The notes under the pieces are model-generated. The model did not search any database. It was not told where the DNA came from and saw nothing but the letters and a program-made list of their open reading frames with translations. Shown piece after piece: positions 1 to 7,715 of a stretch of DNA of 64,000 bases. Numbering within the stretch: the first letter of the stretch is position 1; the number at the start of each line of letters is the position of its first letter. The translations under genes were made by a program, and so were the position numbers. The stretch is from Desulfocicer vacuolatum DSM 3385 (GTDB taxonomy: Bacteria > Desulfobacterota > Desulfobacteria > Desulfobacterales > Desulfobacteraceae). The DNA lies in the NCBI RefSeq assembly GCF_900176365.1, contig NZ_FWXY01000008.1, positions 1-64,000 on the forward strand, read 5' to 3'.

Positions 1-256
1 CAATTTCGTTTTTTGGTCCTTTTACGAATTTTTTGCTTGCGTTTATTTATTTTTTTATCGATAATTCTCTTCACTCGAAATGTCCTTTTTTATGTGTAGA
101 TTTTTTTATTACGAATTAAATATATACTGTAATTAAAGGCATTTCGAGTTTTTTTTTAATATTTTTATTTAAAACACGCTTATTTTAGGTCTAAAGAGAT
201 TAAAAACACACTATATAGCATTTTGGGCTCTGATTTTAAATTTAGCGAAGGTGTTG
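1..256. other. AT-rich left edge, no gene
   Basis: No credible coding frame is visible. The stretch is much richer in A and T than the rest of the window. It holds an imperfect inverted repeat with arms of about 15 bases (left 74-89, right 135-148; core CTCGAAATG against CATTTCGAG), and the right arm runs into a T tract on the plus strand. It could terminate a plus-strand transcript or be the trace of a mobile element. The loop of about 45 bases makes a classic intrinsic terminator doubtful. Confidence 0.4.
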
Positions 257-1267
257 TCATTTTTTAATTATTTGATTTCCGGCCAATTCGTTGATGAAGC
301 CAGGCTCAATCATTTCGTCAAGATTCGGCTCGTGCGACAATTGTCCTCTGTTTAGAAAAAATCGAACGACATGCTCGCCACTGTAGTATATAGACGTCAT
401 ATTCTCTTTTTTTTTCATAGCTTCTACATTTCCTTGTAGATCTGGCTGATAAACGCCATCAATACCGTCCAGCATTTCTGCTTCAGACATGCTTTCAGCT
501 TTTGCCATTATGGCAATGGCCTCTTGTTTGTTCGTATGCACAAAGGCTCTTGCCTGTAGGATTGACTTGACTACTGCCAGTATCTTGGCGGGCCTTTTTT
601 TTATTACCTTGGAGCTAAACGCCAATACGTCTGTTATCACACCCGGTGTATCACCAGCTGTTCCAAGTATTTTATAACCCGCGTTCAAAGCCTTAACTTT
701 AGTCGGACTCCAGGTGTGTCCTGCGTCTATCCGACCTTCCTTTAAGGCTTTCAAAACATCCCCTGCAATTACATTTTTAAATCGGACATCAATTTCGCTC
801 AATCCAACGTTTTCCAATGCTTTCAAGACAAACATGTGTGAAAAGGTGTTAATACCTTCAAAGCTTACTGTTTTGCCTTTTAAATCCGTTAAAGAATTAT
901 AGTTATCCCTTCCTATAATTACATCCCCAGTGTTGGAATAATCCGCTACATAAACAATTTTTGTAGGAATATTCTGAACATTTAACATGATTACATCAGG
1001 AAGAAGCATACAGATACCATCCACCTCGCCGTTTTTATATGTTTCTCGAGAGATTGTGGCGTCTTCTTTGAAAACAAGCTCAATATCAACGTTGTTCTCC
1101 TTGAAGTATCCCTTTTCCTTAGCGATGAATAGATGCGCATAGCCTGGCCACGGATTAAGAACAATGCGTATTGAAGCGTTTTTTTTGATTTCTTCTATTT
1201 TATCAGCACAGCCGGCATTAATACAAATCAGAAGCAATACATTTACGACAATAATTGTTTTTTCCAT
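257..1267 (-). CDS. ABC-type solute-binding lipoprotein, NMT1/SsuA-like
   Basis: 336 residues. The N-terminus is a hydrophobic signal ending in a lipobox (INAGC, Cys20), so the mature protein should be a membrane-anchored lipoprotein outside the inner membrane. The body reads like the nitrate/sulfonate/taurine or THI5/NMT1 class of periplasmic binding proteins (early LNPWPGYAHLFIAKEKGYF, later DLKGKTVSFEG). A good ribosome site (AAGGAGAGG) precedes the ATG. No permease or ATPase gene is next to it, so it is solitary here. It may serve a transporter encoded elsewhere or act as a sensor component. The ligand cannot be told from sequence. Confidence 0.8.
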   Translation of the reverse strand: MEKTIIVVNVLLLICINAGCADKIEEIKKNASIRIVLNPWPGYAHLFIAKEKGYFKENNVDIELVFKEDATISRETYKNGEVDGICMLLPDVIMLNVQNIPTKIVYVADYSNTGDVIIGRDNYNSLTDLKGKTVSFEGINTFSHMFVLKALENVGLSEIDVRFKNVIAGDVLKALKEGRIDAGHTWSPTKVKALNAGYKILGTAGDTPGVITDVLAFSSKVIKKRPAKILAVVKSILQARAFVHTNKQEAIAIMAKAESMSEAEMLDGIDGVYQPDLQGNVEAMKKKENMTSIYYSGEHVVRFFLNRGQLSHEPNLDEMIEPGFINELAGNQIIKK

Positions 1268-1326
1268 AATTGCCTCTCCTTATACCATCGCCCTTATTTT
1301 TAATACTCAGGCAAACCTGCTTCCTT

Positions 1327-1665
1327 TCAAGTTTTAGGAACTCTTCCTTTTCCCCGGCATTCCAAACAATCCAATGCCCAATTTGAGGCATCATCACCCG
1401 TCCCTTTACACTTGACACACACTTCTGTGGGACCTGCAATGGAAGGAATCACCCCTTTTCCACCGCAAACGGTACAAGTCAAGGTCTTTATTGCCCCAGT
1501 ACCCCTGCAATGAACGCAAGGGGTATGATCTGCATTAACGCGTATGGTTCCTTTGCCATTGCATACACAGCATGTAGATAAATATGACATGATACCGTAG
1601 GGGTCTTTTCCAGTGCCATTACAAAATGAACATTTAATTTCCACAAAAATGGTATTAGATGCCAT
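1327..1665 (-). CDS. Small zinc-finger protein with six CXXCXGXG motifs, no J domain
   Basis: 112 residues made almost wholly of DnaJ-type zinc-binding motifs. Six are readable in order: CSFCNGTG, CCVCNGKG, CVHCRGTG, CTVCGGKG, CVKCKGTG and CLECRGKG. DnaJ itself has four such motifs, plus a J domain and substrate-binding C-domains that are all missing here. In DnaJ this region binds two zinc ions and helps hold unfolded protein. A strong ribosome site (AGGAGG) sets the start. It lies 61 bases before the lipoprotein gene and downstream of the gas-vesicle genes on the same strand, so a chaperone-like role in gas-vesicle assembly is possible but only inferred. Confidence 0.75.
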   Translation of the reverse strand: MASNTIFVEIKCSFCNGTGKDPYGIMSYLSTCCVCNGKGTIRVNADHTPCVHCRGTGAIKTLTCTVCGGKGVIPSIAGPTEVCVKCKGTGDDASNWALDCLECRGKGRVPKT

Positions 1666-1840
1666 GATAAATTCCTCCTGTTATGGCTTGGCCCTTTTGT
1701 CAAGGTAAAATAAGTTCTTGATAACTCGGAGCAGGAAAGTCTATTTAATTTTTAAATGCTGGGCGCTATTTAAAAGGATTAGATAACTATCTGGATTTAT
1801 TGTAAACTCACAAGGTGAATGGAGCCAGGCGTTTATTCTT

Positions 1841-1931
1841 TTATAAGAAATACTCCGCAAACCAAGCGTGTATTTCAAATTTTGTTGTGGGCAGGCCGAG
1901 GCCAGAACAAGGTCTGCCCGTGGCGGTTATA
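1841..1931 (+). repeat. Family-1 intergenic repeat (copy a)
   Basis: A copy of the dispersed roughly 91-bp unit: it starts TTATA-GAAATACTCCGC, has TTGTGGGC in the middle and ends CGTGGCGGTTATA. Plus orientation here means the TGAAATAC end comes first. It lies 6 bases beyond the stop codon of the GvpJ-type gene. Confidence 0.85.
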
Positions 1932-1937
1932 TTGGTT

Positions 1938-2255
1938 TCAACTGCCACTTATGGTGGCCTTTTCAAGGTGTTCAAGCCTTGAGTTTATTTTTGTCAATGT
2001 GTCGGCAATCTCATCATTTTGCGTTCCTTTATTTGGCATAAAGACAGGATTGTTCACCCACCAGTCCATTCCCATCTCCTTGGCCTTGTCAACGGAACAT
2101 ATAACCAACCTGAGCTGTATGGATAACAATTCAATATCCACCAGACTGATTTTTATATCTCCGGCAATGACGATACCTTTATCAAGTACCCGCTCCAAAA
2201 GATCGGCAATATTTGTGCTTTCTATTGAATGTTGTGCTGTTCGTTGAATGGGCAT
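1938..2255 (-). CDS. gvpJ: Gas vesicle protein, GvpA/GvpJ family
   Basis: 105 residues. Residues about 15-60 match the GvpA-superfamily core (LLERVLDKGIVIAGDIKISLVDIELLSIQ, then a hydrophobic helix). A polar tail follows that contains MDWW and a predicted short amphipathic helix, as in GvpJ-type minor proteins rather than the short shell protein GvpA. Minor GvpJ/M proteins help nucleate or cap the vesicle. A ribosome site (AAAGGA) precedes the ATG. It is the last recognisable gvp gene of the operon, separated from gvpK by a repeat-filled gap. GvpJ versus GvpM cannot be settled by eye. Confidence 0.85.
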   Translation of the reverse strand: MPIQRTAQHSIESTNIADLLERVLDKGIVIAGDIKISLVDIELLSIQLRLVICSVDKAKEMGMDWWVNNPVFMPNKGTQNDEIADTLTKINSRLEHLEKATISGS

Positions 2256-2363
2256 TTTTTTTCCTTTATGATGAATTGAGAATGGGAAAAATTATCTCTA
2301 CATTTAAAAAGCCATCACCTCCCCGGGGGGGTAGGAGTCAGAATACGGTCTGCACGTGGCGGT

Positions 2364-2454
2364 TTATATGAAATACTCCGCAAACCAGGGGTGTATTGCA
2401 AGTTTTGTTGTGGGCAGGCCGAGGCCAGAATAAGGTCTGCCCGTGGCAGTTATA
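2364..2454 (+). repeat. Family-1 intergenic repeat (copy b) with partial second unit
   Basis: A full unit, immediately preceded at about 2337-2363 by the last third of another unit in the same orientation (GAATACGGTCTG...GTGGCGG). The full copy ends in TTATA at 2450-2454, and on the minus strand the TAA inside that pentamer is the stop codon of gvpK. Confidence 0.85.
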
Positions 2455-2836
2455 AAAGTTTACCAAGAGGTCCCAGGTCCAGATTTAAATCTTCTTCTTC
2501 AAGATCAAAGAGTTTCCGCAGTCTGTCAATTTCTTCGCACTGCTGCATCAGGGTCAATCCCAGGCGTTCAATCTGATCATCATCCAGGGAGCCGGATTCA
2601 ATGCGGCGGATGGCTTGGCGCTCCAGCAGTTCATGCAACAATTTAATCAATGTCATTACCAGTTGGGCCAGACCGTTTTTGATATTTTCTTCGTCTATTT
2701 TTAATCGCTGCTGCCTTTGACCTGCAGTAACTGAGGATGAACTACAGGAGGAAGTATCGGCGTGCATTACCCTTGCAAACGCATCAATGCTGTCAGATTC
2801 TATTTTAAAATCTTTGGCTTCCGGATCTTTGATCAT
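2450..2836 (-). CDS. gvpK: Gas vesicle protein GvpK
   Basis: 128 residues with the GvpK pattern: KIDEENIKNGLAQLVMTLIKLLHELLERQAIRRIESGSL followed by D-Q-I-E-R-L-G, a leucine-rich helical region, and an acidic C-terminus. GvpK is an accessory protein needed for vesicle formation in many gvp clusters; its mechanism is not settled. The ATG overlaps the stop of the preceding GvpA-family gene (TAATG), indicating translational coupling. The stop codon lies inside a family-1 repeat, so the last residues may have been reshaped by that insertion. Confidence 0.92.
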   Translation of the reverse strand: MIKDPEAKDFKIESDSIDAFARVMHADTSSCSSSSVTAGQRQQRLKIDEENIKNGLAQLVMTLIKLLHELLERQAIRRIESGSLDDDQIERLGLTLMQQCEEIDRLRKLFDLEEEDLNLDLGPLGKLL

Positions 2837-3060
2837 TATTTTACCTCTTTCACAGCATCATTGATCTGAGAATCAAACATATGCCTTGCCGTCTCCACAG
2901 ATGTCAAAACCGCCTGGAGAGAAAGATAAATAAGGTCTATGTCTGCCACGGAAATGGTCAGTTCCCCGGTGATAACGGCCCCTTTGTTAAGCACACGATC
3001 CAGTGCCTCGCAAATGGAAATCTGTTTTGATGCATCATTATCTATGTCAATATAGGCCAT
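2836..3060 (-). CDS. Small gas vesicle protein, GvpA/GvpM/GvpS type
   Basis: 74 residues. The core (ICEALDRVLNKGAVITGELTISVADIDLIYLSLQAVLTSVE) is recognisably of the GvpA superfamily but diverged from the true GvpA at 9091-9309, as expected for a minor GvpM/S/J-type component. It overlaps gvpK by TAATG and starts 25 bases after the Get3-like gene. Its ribosome site is weak, so translation may depend on coupling. Confidence 0.82.
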   Translation of the reverse strand: MAYIDIDNDASKQISICEALDRVLNKGAVITGELTISVADIDLIYLSLQAVLTSVETARHMFDSQINDAVKEVK

Positions 3061-3085
3061 ATCAGGTCAAAAGGCTCCCCTGGGT

Positions 3086-5002
3086 TTATTCATACATATT
3101 AGCTGCAAGTTCTTTAAGGATTTCAATCCCCTGTAATTCCATTGGATTTCGATATATAACCGGTTGAATCAAGTCTGGATAGTCTGCGGCAAATTGTTTT
3201 TTGATTTTGCTTTCACGTTGAGACACAGCGGTGCACAACGGGCAATTGTCGGCATGGGTTGCCATGTTTAAAAAAACAACAGGAACATTGATATTCATGT
3301 CATGGCATGCAGACAAAAGATCCCGGGTTTCTTCAAGGGCCATATGATTTAAAATTGAAACGGCATAAAGGGCTGACTTTTCAGGATCTGTTAATATCCG
3401 CCTGAGCATCTTAAGGGACTTTGACATTTTAATCAATTTTACCGAAAGTTTTGGTAACCGGAAAAAATTTTTATATTTCAACAACAGATTAAAAATAACC
3501 TTCAACCATTGATCCATTAACTCCGGGGTCTGCAAAAGTCGAATCAAATGGCCGGTGGGGGCTGAATCCAAAATCAATAGATCACAACTGCCTGCGGAGA
3601 TGAAATCCATGGCCATGTTCAACGCCATTACCTCATCCAGTCCCGGAGGGGCCAGCTCCATGAGTTGTTCCATTACCTGTTGATCAAAGGTCAGATCAAG
3701 ACTTGATGAAAAATCTGTGAGAAAATTTTGAAGTTCATCTTCATAGGCTTTTTTTAAGGCGTTAAAATCCTTTGACGCATCAATTTCAACGGCGCTCAGA
3801 CGGGGAGTTAGTTTCACCGGGACCGGACCAATGGGTGTGTCAAAACATTGGGATAGAGAATGGGCAGGATCGGTGGAAAAAATCAGCACCTGTCTGTTTT
3901 TATTATTCTCGGCAACTCCGCATGCCGTGGCACAGGCCATGGTGGTTTTACCCACGCCGCCCTTGCCGGCAAAAATGAGCAGATTTAAATCATCCACAGG
4001 CCATGGGGCACAATTTTCAACATCAATTTGGCTGCGGGTTTCAGCGGAAACAGCATTTGCAGACTGCAGGGACGGAGTCACGGAATAAATTCCCTGCCAA
4101 AAAGTATCCGTGAGCACATCTCCCAGAATCTCCTTGGGATAAAGGGGAACTGCCCATATGTTAAGATCCGGAATTGTGTGAAAGAATTGCCCCAGGCGCT
4201 GTATTTGCCCGTGGTGCTCCCCAGCGCACACCGGGCAGTCGGTGAGGGGGTAAATTCGATTGACAATGAGATCAGTGACAGGAAATTTCCCTTTTTTCAG
4301 TCGGGACAACAGGGTTTGCGTCTCGGACAAACTTAAGGGTTCTGCCAAAAAAACCGGAACAAACCTGCATTTTTTTTTGTCAGAGAATCGTTTCTCCATG
4401 GTTTTTACTGAATTTGCAAGATCCAGCAGAAAAACGTCAATATCATCTTTCTTATAGCTCCCCTGGAATATTTTTTTCATATAACGATGTTTTGCAAGTA
4501 AAATATCAAGGGCATTGAGCCATCCATTGATGAGTTTCGGCATTTCCAGGAGACGAAGGGTATGTCCGGTGGGAGCCGTATCCACAATAACGCTTTCATA
4601 TTGTTCTGAATTAATCCATTGGGATATTTCCAGAAAAGCCATGAGTTCATCAAGGCCGGGAAGGGAGAGTTCCAGCACCTGATCAATGTCCGGCTCATCA
4701 AAAAAAGTGCCCCTGGAAGCAATCATCCGCAGTTTTTCCCGGTGATTGAGTTTAAAGGTATCAAGGGCCTTTGCCGCATCCAGTTCACGGATTTCAAGAT
4801 TGGAAGGGATATGAAAGGTGCTGATGCTGTCATTAACAGAATGGGCAGGATCTGTGGATACCAGGAGAAATGAATCCTCTGGACGGGACACGGCCAGGTT
4901 CAATGCATGGGACACGGCGCAGGTGGTTTTTCCCACCCCTCCTTTTCCGCCAAAAAAAACCAGTTTGAACATTTCTCCATTTAAGAAATGATTTGAAGTC
5001 AT
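3086..5002 (-). CDS. Tandem ArsA/Get3-like anion-transporter-family ATPase
   Basis: 638 residues made of two homologous ATPase halves. The first deviant Walker A is GGKGGVGKTT (residues 18-27); the second (GKGGVGKTT) lies near residue 345. Each half has the family switch motif (DTAPTGHTLRLL, and DSAPTGHLIRLL). Each also has a CXXC late in the half (CPVC and CPLC) followed by a Gln/Lys-rich helix, which resembles the zinc site of Get3/TRC40 membrane-protein chaperones. Its ATG overlaps the gvpG stop (ATGA) and it sits between gvpG and gvpK. No arsenic genes are nearby, so a role in handling hydrophobic gas-vesicle subunits is more likely than arsenite efflux; this is inference. Confidence 0.85.
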   Translation of the reverse strand: MTSNHFLNGEMFKLVFFGGKGGVGKTTCAVSHALNLAVSRPEDSFLLVSTDPAHSVNDSISTFHIPSNLEIRELDAAKALDTFKLNHREKLRMIASRGTFFDEPDIDQVLELSLPGLDELMAFLEISQWINSEQYESVIVDTAPTGHTLRLLEMPKLINGWLNALDILLAKHRYMKKIFQGSYKKDDIDVFLLDLANSVKTMEKRFSDKKKCRFVPVFLAEPLSLSETQTLLSRLKKGKFPVTDLIVNRIYPLTDCPVCAGEHHGQIQRLGQFFHTIPDLNIWAVPLYPKEILGDVLTDTFWQGIYSVTPSLQSANAVSAETRSQIDVENCAPWPVDDLNLLIFAGKGGVGKTTMACATACGVAENNKNRQVLIFSTDPAHSLSQCFDTPIGPVPVKLTPRLSAVEIDASKDFNALKKAYEDELQNFLTDFSSSLDLTFDQQVMEQLMELAPPGLDEVMALNMAMDFISAGSCDLLILDSAPTGHLIRLLQTPELMDQWLKVIFNLLLKYKNFFRLPKLSVKLIKMSKSLKMLRRILTDPEKSALYAVSILNHMALEETRDLLSACHDMNINVPVVFLNMATHADNCPLCTAVSQRESKIKKQFAADYPDLIQPVIYRNPMELQGIEILKELAANMYE

Positions 5003-5232
5003 TGGTCTCTTTCCTGTATTTCATCAAGGCGATCAAGAATCTGTTCTTCTCTTTCATCAAATTCTTCTTCCGTGATTTTACCGGTTTCAAGCATCATATA
5101 CAATTCGCTCAACTCTGTGGTCAATGCGTCAGATTCGTTGGTTTTTTCCTGCTGCACGGCATTATGAAGCTCCCGAAAAACCCATACCAGACTTTTTGCC
5201 GGAAAAAAAAGAATATCATCCACAAGGAACAT
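4999..5232 (-). CDS. gvpG: Gas vesicle protein GvpG
   Basis: 77 residues. The start is set at MFLVDDILFFPAKSLVWVFREL because the family begins there and an excellent ribosome site (GGGAGGTG) lies just upstream. The open frame continues another 135 bases upstream, but that part has no family similarity. The N-terminal third is hydrophobic, followed by an acidic coiled-coil-like helix (ELSELYMMLETGKITEEEFDEREEQILDRLDEI), as in GvpG. GvpG is an essential accessory protein found with GvpF/L. It overlaps the next gene by four bases. Confidence 0.9.
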   Translation of the reverse strand: MFLVDDILFFPAKSLVWVFRELHNAVQQEKTNESDALTTELSELYMMLETGKITEEEFDEREEQILDRLDEIQERDQ

Positions 5233-5397
5233 GGCACACCTCCCTGTTATTTTTCTGGAGCATGATTTTTCACTGGATGATCCGGTCTTTGGAAACGGCC
5301 CTTTCCAAGTGGGATCATTAAAATCCATAAACGGATCACCAACAATATTATCCGGGCAATTTTCCACATCTACATTGAGACGACTCCCGGTTTCAAC
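5233..5397 (-). other. Gap between gvpF/L and gvpG with a possible small ORF
   Basis: 165 bases. One minus-strand frame could encode a 40-residue peptide starting MWKIARIILLVIRLWILMI and ending at a TAA just before the gvpG ribosome site. It would be hydrophobic, then basic. A second frame stays open into gvpG. Neither has a clear ribosome site and I recognise neither, so no gene is called. Confidence 0.25.
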
Positions 5398-6156
5398 TTA
5401 CAGTTCAATCAGGATATTGACAAAATTATGGGGTGACCAAGGACCATTGTATTCAAAGGAAAAATTATTATCAAAATGTCTGGCAGATTCAAAAACACCT
5501 TCTTCAAAGCGTTTTTGATCGCTTCGGTTGATCAGACAGGCCAGACTCGTTACTTCCTGTTCGTTTCGGCATTTATTTTCTTTAATGTCGTCACAATAGT
5601 CGTCCAGAATCTCAATCACCTGATTGGTGTATTCTTCACGATTGGCATTGAGCTGCCGGTTAAACATGCGCCCCAATTCAAGTTTAGCCTCCTGACTGGG
5701 CTCTCTGTTTCCACCAAAATATTGATCCCTTGCAGCCCTTATTTCCGAATCAGTGGAAATGAAATACTCAAATATATTGGGTACATCATAGGAAATACGC
5801 ATGCCCATTTCCACCTTTCCGGAAACCGTGGCAAACTGTTCCCGGAAAACATCACGGTTGTCTGCAAGTATTTTTCTGATGGCCTGTTCTCCATCGGCAA
5901 TGATACCAAACGCCATGGGAAGAGGGGTAATCTCTTCCATTATTTTATTCAAAACAGCGTGGTGGGCCGCAATGTTTTTCCGCTGGGGTCTGATTTTTTT
6001 ATTGGGTACATCGCTCACCACAGCAGCGGTTTTGTCTTCAACAATTAAATAAACATCGGACCCATCCATACCAATGGAACCAAAAGTCTTTTCCTCCGAC
6101 GCTTCAATGATGGCGTAAAGATACCGTCCGTTGCGCTTTAAATTTTTTTTTGACAT
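5398..6156 (-). CDS. gvpF: Gas vesicle protein GvpF/GvpL family (first paralogue)
   Basis: 252 residues. Typical GvpF/L layout: an N-terminal strand (GRYLYAIIEA), a middle segment with TPLPMAFGIIADGEQAIRKIL and a charged region around KVEMGMRISYD, and the family ending NGPWSPHNFVNI. GvpF/L proteins are accessory components thought to bind GvpA before assembly. Ribosome site AAAGGA. It lies between a coiled-coil gene and gvpG. Two further paralogues lie at 11767-13346. F and L cannot be told apart by eye. Confidence 0.92.
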   Translation of the reverse strand: MSKKNLKRNGRYLYAIIEASEEKTFGSIGMDGSDVYLIVEDKTAAVVSDVPNKKIRPQRKNIAAHHAVLNKIMEEITPLPMAFGIIADGEQAIRKILADNRDVFREQFATVSGKVEMGMRISYDVPNIFEYFISTDSEIRAARDQYFGGNREPSQEAKLELGRMFNRQLNANREEYTNQVIEILDDYCDDIKENKCRNEQEVTSLACLINRSDQKRFEEGVFESARHFDNNFSFEYNGPWSPHNFVNILIEL

Positions 6157-6243
6157 ATAGCATTATCCTTTTTTTAGCACAGGATTCAGCCGCAAGCTGA
6201 AACAAACTTTTGTCTGAATGTACTTGCGCCGGAAATAGGTCTT

Positions 6244-6274
6244 TATAACTGCCACAGTCAGACCTTATTTTATC
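6244..6274 (-). repeat. Degenerate fragment of family-1 repeat
   Basis: A short stretch (TATAACTGCCAC, then CAGACCTTATTTT) matches the TATAACCGCCAC end of the family-1 unit in minus orientation. The rest of the unit is missing. It lies in the 196-base gap between the coiled-coil gene and gvpF/L. Confidence 0.45.
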
Positions 6275-6352
6275 AGTTCTACCCGCAAGAAAGCATGAAA
6301 ACCTATCCGGTTCAGCGGGATTTTCTTATACAATATATTTGGAGGCAGGCCT

Positions 6353-6664
6353 TTAATATTTGATTTTAAAACCGCCTTTAATCTCAGAGTCATGGTCCAC
6401 ATTGCTGCTTTCCAAAGCGATTGATGTGTCTCCCAGTATGCGCTGAATGTGAGCCTTCTCTTTTTCAATTTCCATGAGGCGTTGGTTAATCATGTCAATT
6501 CGTTTTTGAGCACCGGATTTCTCTTTATTTTTTCTCGCTTTTTCCATTTCAAGGCAGCTGATACGCATATATGCCATGTGGGGATGGGATACGTGATCAA
6601 CCTTGCCTGCATGGGTTTTGATATTTTGCACACCTTTAATTGATCTGTTTCGATTTTTCAGCAT
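6353..6664 (-). CDS. Small coiled-coil protein in gas-vesicle cluster
   Basis: 103 residues if started at MLKNRNRSIKGVQ, which has a ribosome site (AAAGGATA); an in-frame codon 13 residues earlier is less likely. The basic N-terminus (NIKTHAGKVDHVSHPHMAYMRISCLEMEKARKNKEK) is followed by a long charged helix likely to form a coiled coil (INQRLMEIEKEKAHIQRIL). I do not recognise a named family. Its place between gvpN and gvpF/L, with small gaps and the same strand, suggests a gas-vesicle accessory or shell-associated role. Confidence 0.7.
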   Translation of the reverse strand: MLKNRNRSIKGVQNIKTHAGKVDHVSHPHMAYMRISCLEMEKARKNKEKSGAQKRIDMINQRLMEIEKEKAHIQRILGDTSIALESSNVDHDSEIKGGFKIKY

Positions 6665-6719
6665 AGCTGTATATCCTTTTGATTTTATTATGATGCAAGG
6701 CATTAAAGCGGTTGAAAAA

Positions 6720-7670
6720 TCACAGGCTGTTTATCAATTCATCAATTTTTCTCGGCAATAAAGGCTCTCCATCGCGCGTCACCTTGGTGGTATCCACATT
6801 TAAGACATCACGGCAAATCTGTTTAAAAACAAAATTGTCTTTTGACGCTCCCCCGCCCATATGTTTTAATATTTTTCCAATGGCGATGCAGGCCCGAATG
6901 GTGGGCCGATGGTTGTTTACACCGGTTTTGCGAAGTTTCCTGACAATATCTACTATTTTTTCAGCATCTTTTTGCGGTAAATCAGATTTACTCATGGTCA
7001 CCTGTACTTCAGTATCACGATCAAAATGATCCAGCGTAATGGTAATCAATCTATCCATCATGGCATCCTGGGTTTTATGGACACCGGCGTATTCTTCGGG
7101 GTTGGAAGTAAAGATAGCCCTGAACTCGGGATGTACCTGTAAATACCCTTGATCAATATCACGCAGACTGGGAATGTTGAGTATTTTTTCTTCCAGAACA
7201 CTTAAAAATGCATTATTGGCTTCGGGTCTGGACCGGGTAAACTCATCATATACCAAGGTGCATCCCTGCTGGCAGGCAATGGTTAAACGATTGTCTGCCC
7301 AGACAGTATTCATGCTTTCTTCAGTTTTGACCACTGAATGGATATAGTTATCTACGACCTTTGCTTTTCGATATCCGGAATCTTTTCCGATGAGATCTGA
7401 GCTGCCAAATTCATCATCACCGTGTATCAGCATGACGGTTCGTTTCAGTTTTGCGGCAACGTGAAATGCCAAAGTGGTTTTACCGGTACCGGCAGGCCCT
7501 GAAAAATGAACAGGATATCCCACATGGAGGTATGCCAGGGCACGATCGGTTATATCCTTAACATAAGGGGTTTCCACAAAATCGCTGCCGGCCTCCGGTA
7601 CGACATTGTCTTGCTCAGGCGCAGACATCCGCTGCCTGGTTTCTTTCATACTGCTCATGCTTGCACTCAT
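6720..7670 (-). CDS. gvpN: Gas vesicle AAA+ ATPase GvpN
   Basis: About 316 residues when started at MSASMSSMKETRQRM, which has a clear ribosome site (AGGAGAATAAA); an ATG 21 bases earlier (7691) lacks one. MoxR/GvpN-type AAA+ domain: Walker A GPAGTGKTT near residue 58, Walker B TLVYDEFTR, sensor region AIFTSNPEEYAGVH, arginine-rich lid. GvpN is conserved in gas-vesicle clusters and is thought to act as an ATP-driven chaperone during vesicle growth. It lies between the GvpC-like gene and the small coiled-coil gene in the same operon. Confidence 0.93.
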   Translation of the reverse strand: MSASMSSMKETRQRMSAPEQDNVVPEAGSDFVETPYVKDITDRALAYLHVGYPVHFSGPAGTGKTTLAFHVAAKLKRTVMLIHGDDEFGSSDLIGKDSGYRKAKVVDNYIHSVVKTEESMNTVWADNRLTIACQQGCTLVYDEFTRSRPEANNAFLSVLEEKILNIPSLRDIDQGYLQVHPEFRAIFTSNPEEYAGVHKTQDAMMDRLITITLDHFDRDTEVQVTMSKSDLPQKDAEKIVDIVRKLRKTGVNNHRPTIRACIAIGKILKHMGGGASKDNFVFKQICRDVLNVDTTKVTRDGEPLLPRKIDELINSL

Positions 7671-7715
7671 TTTATTCTCCTGATCGGGCATTGAAAAGCA
7701 TAGGCATTTACATTG

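Noticed and set aside
3086-5002. Arsenical pump ATPase ArsA
   Set aside because: No arsB, arsD, arsC or arsR nearby; gene is translationally coupled to gvpG; CXXC layout resembles Get3.
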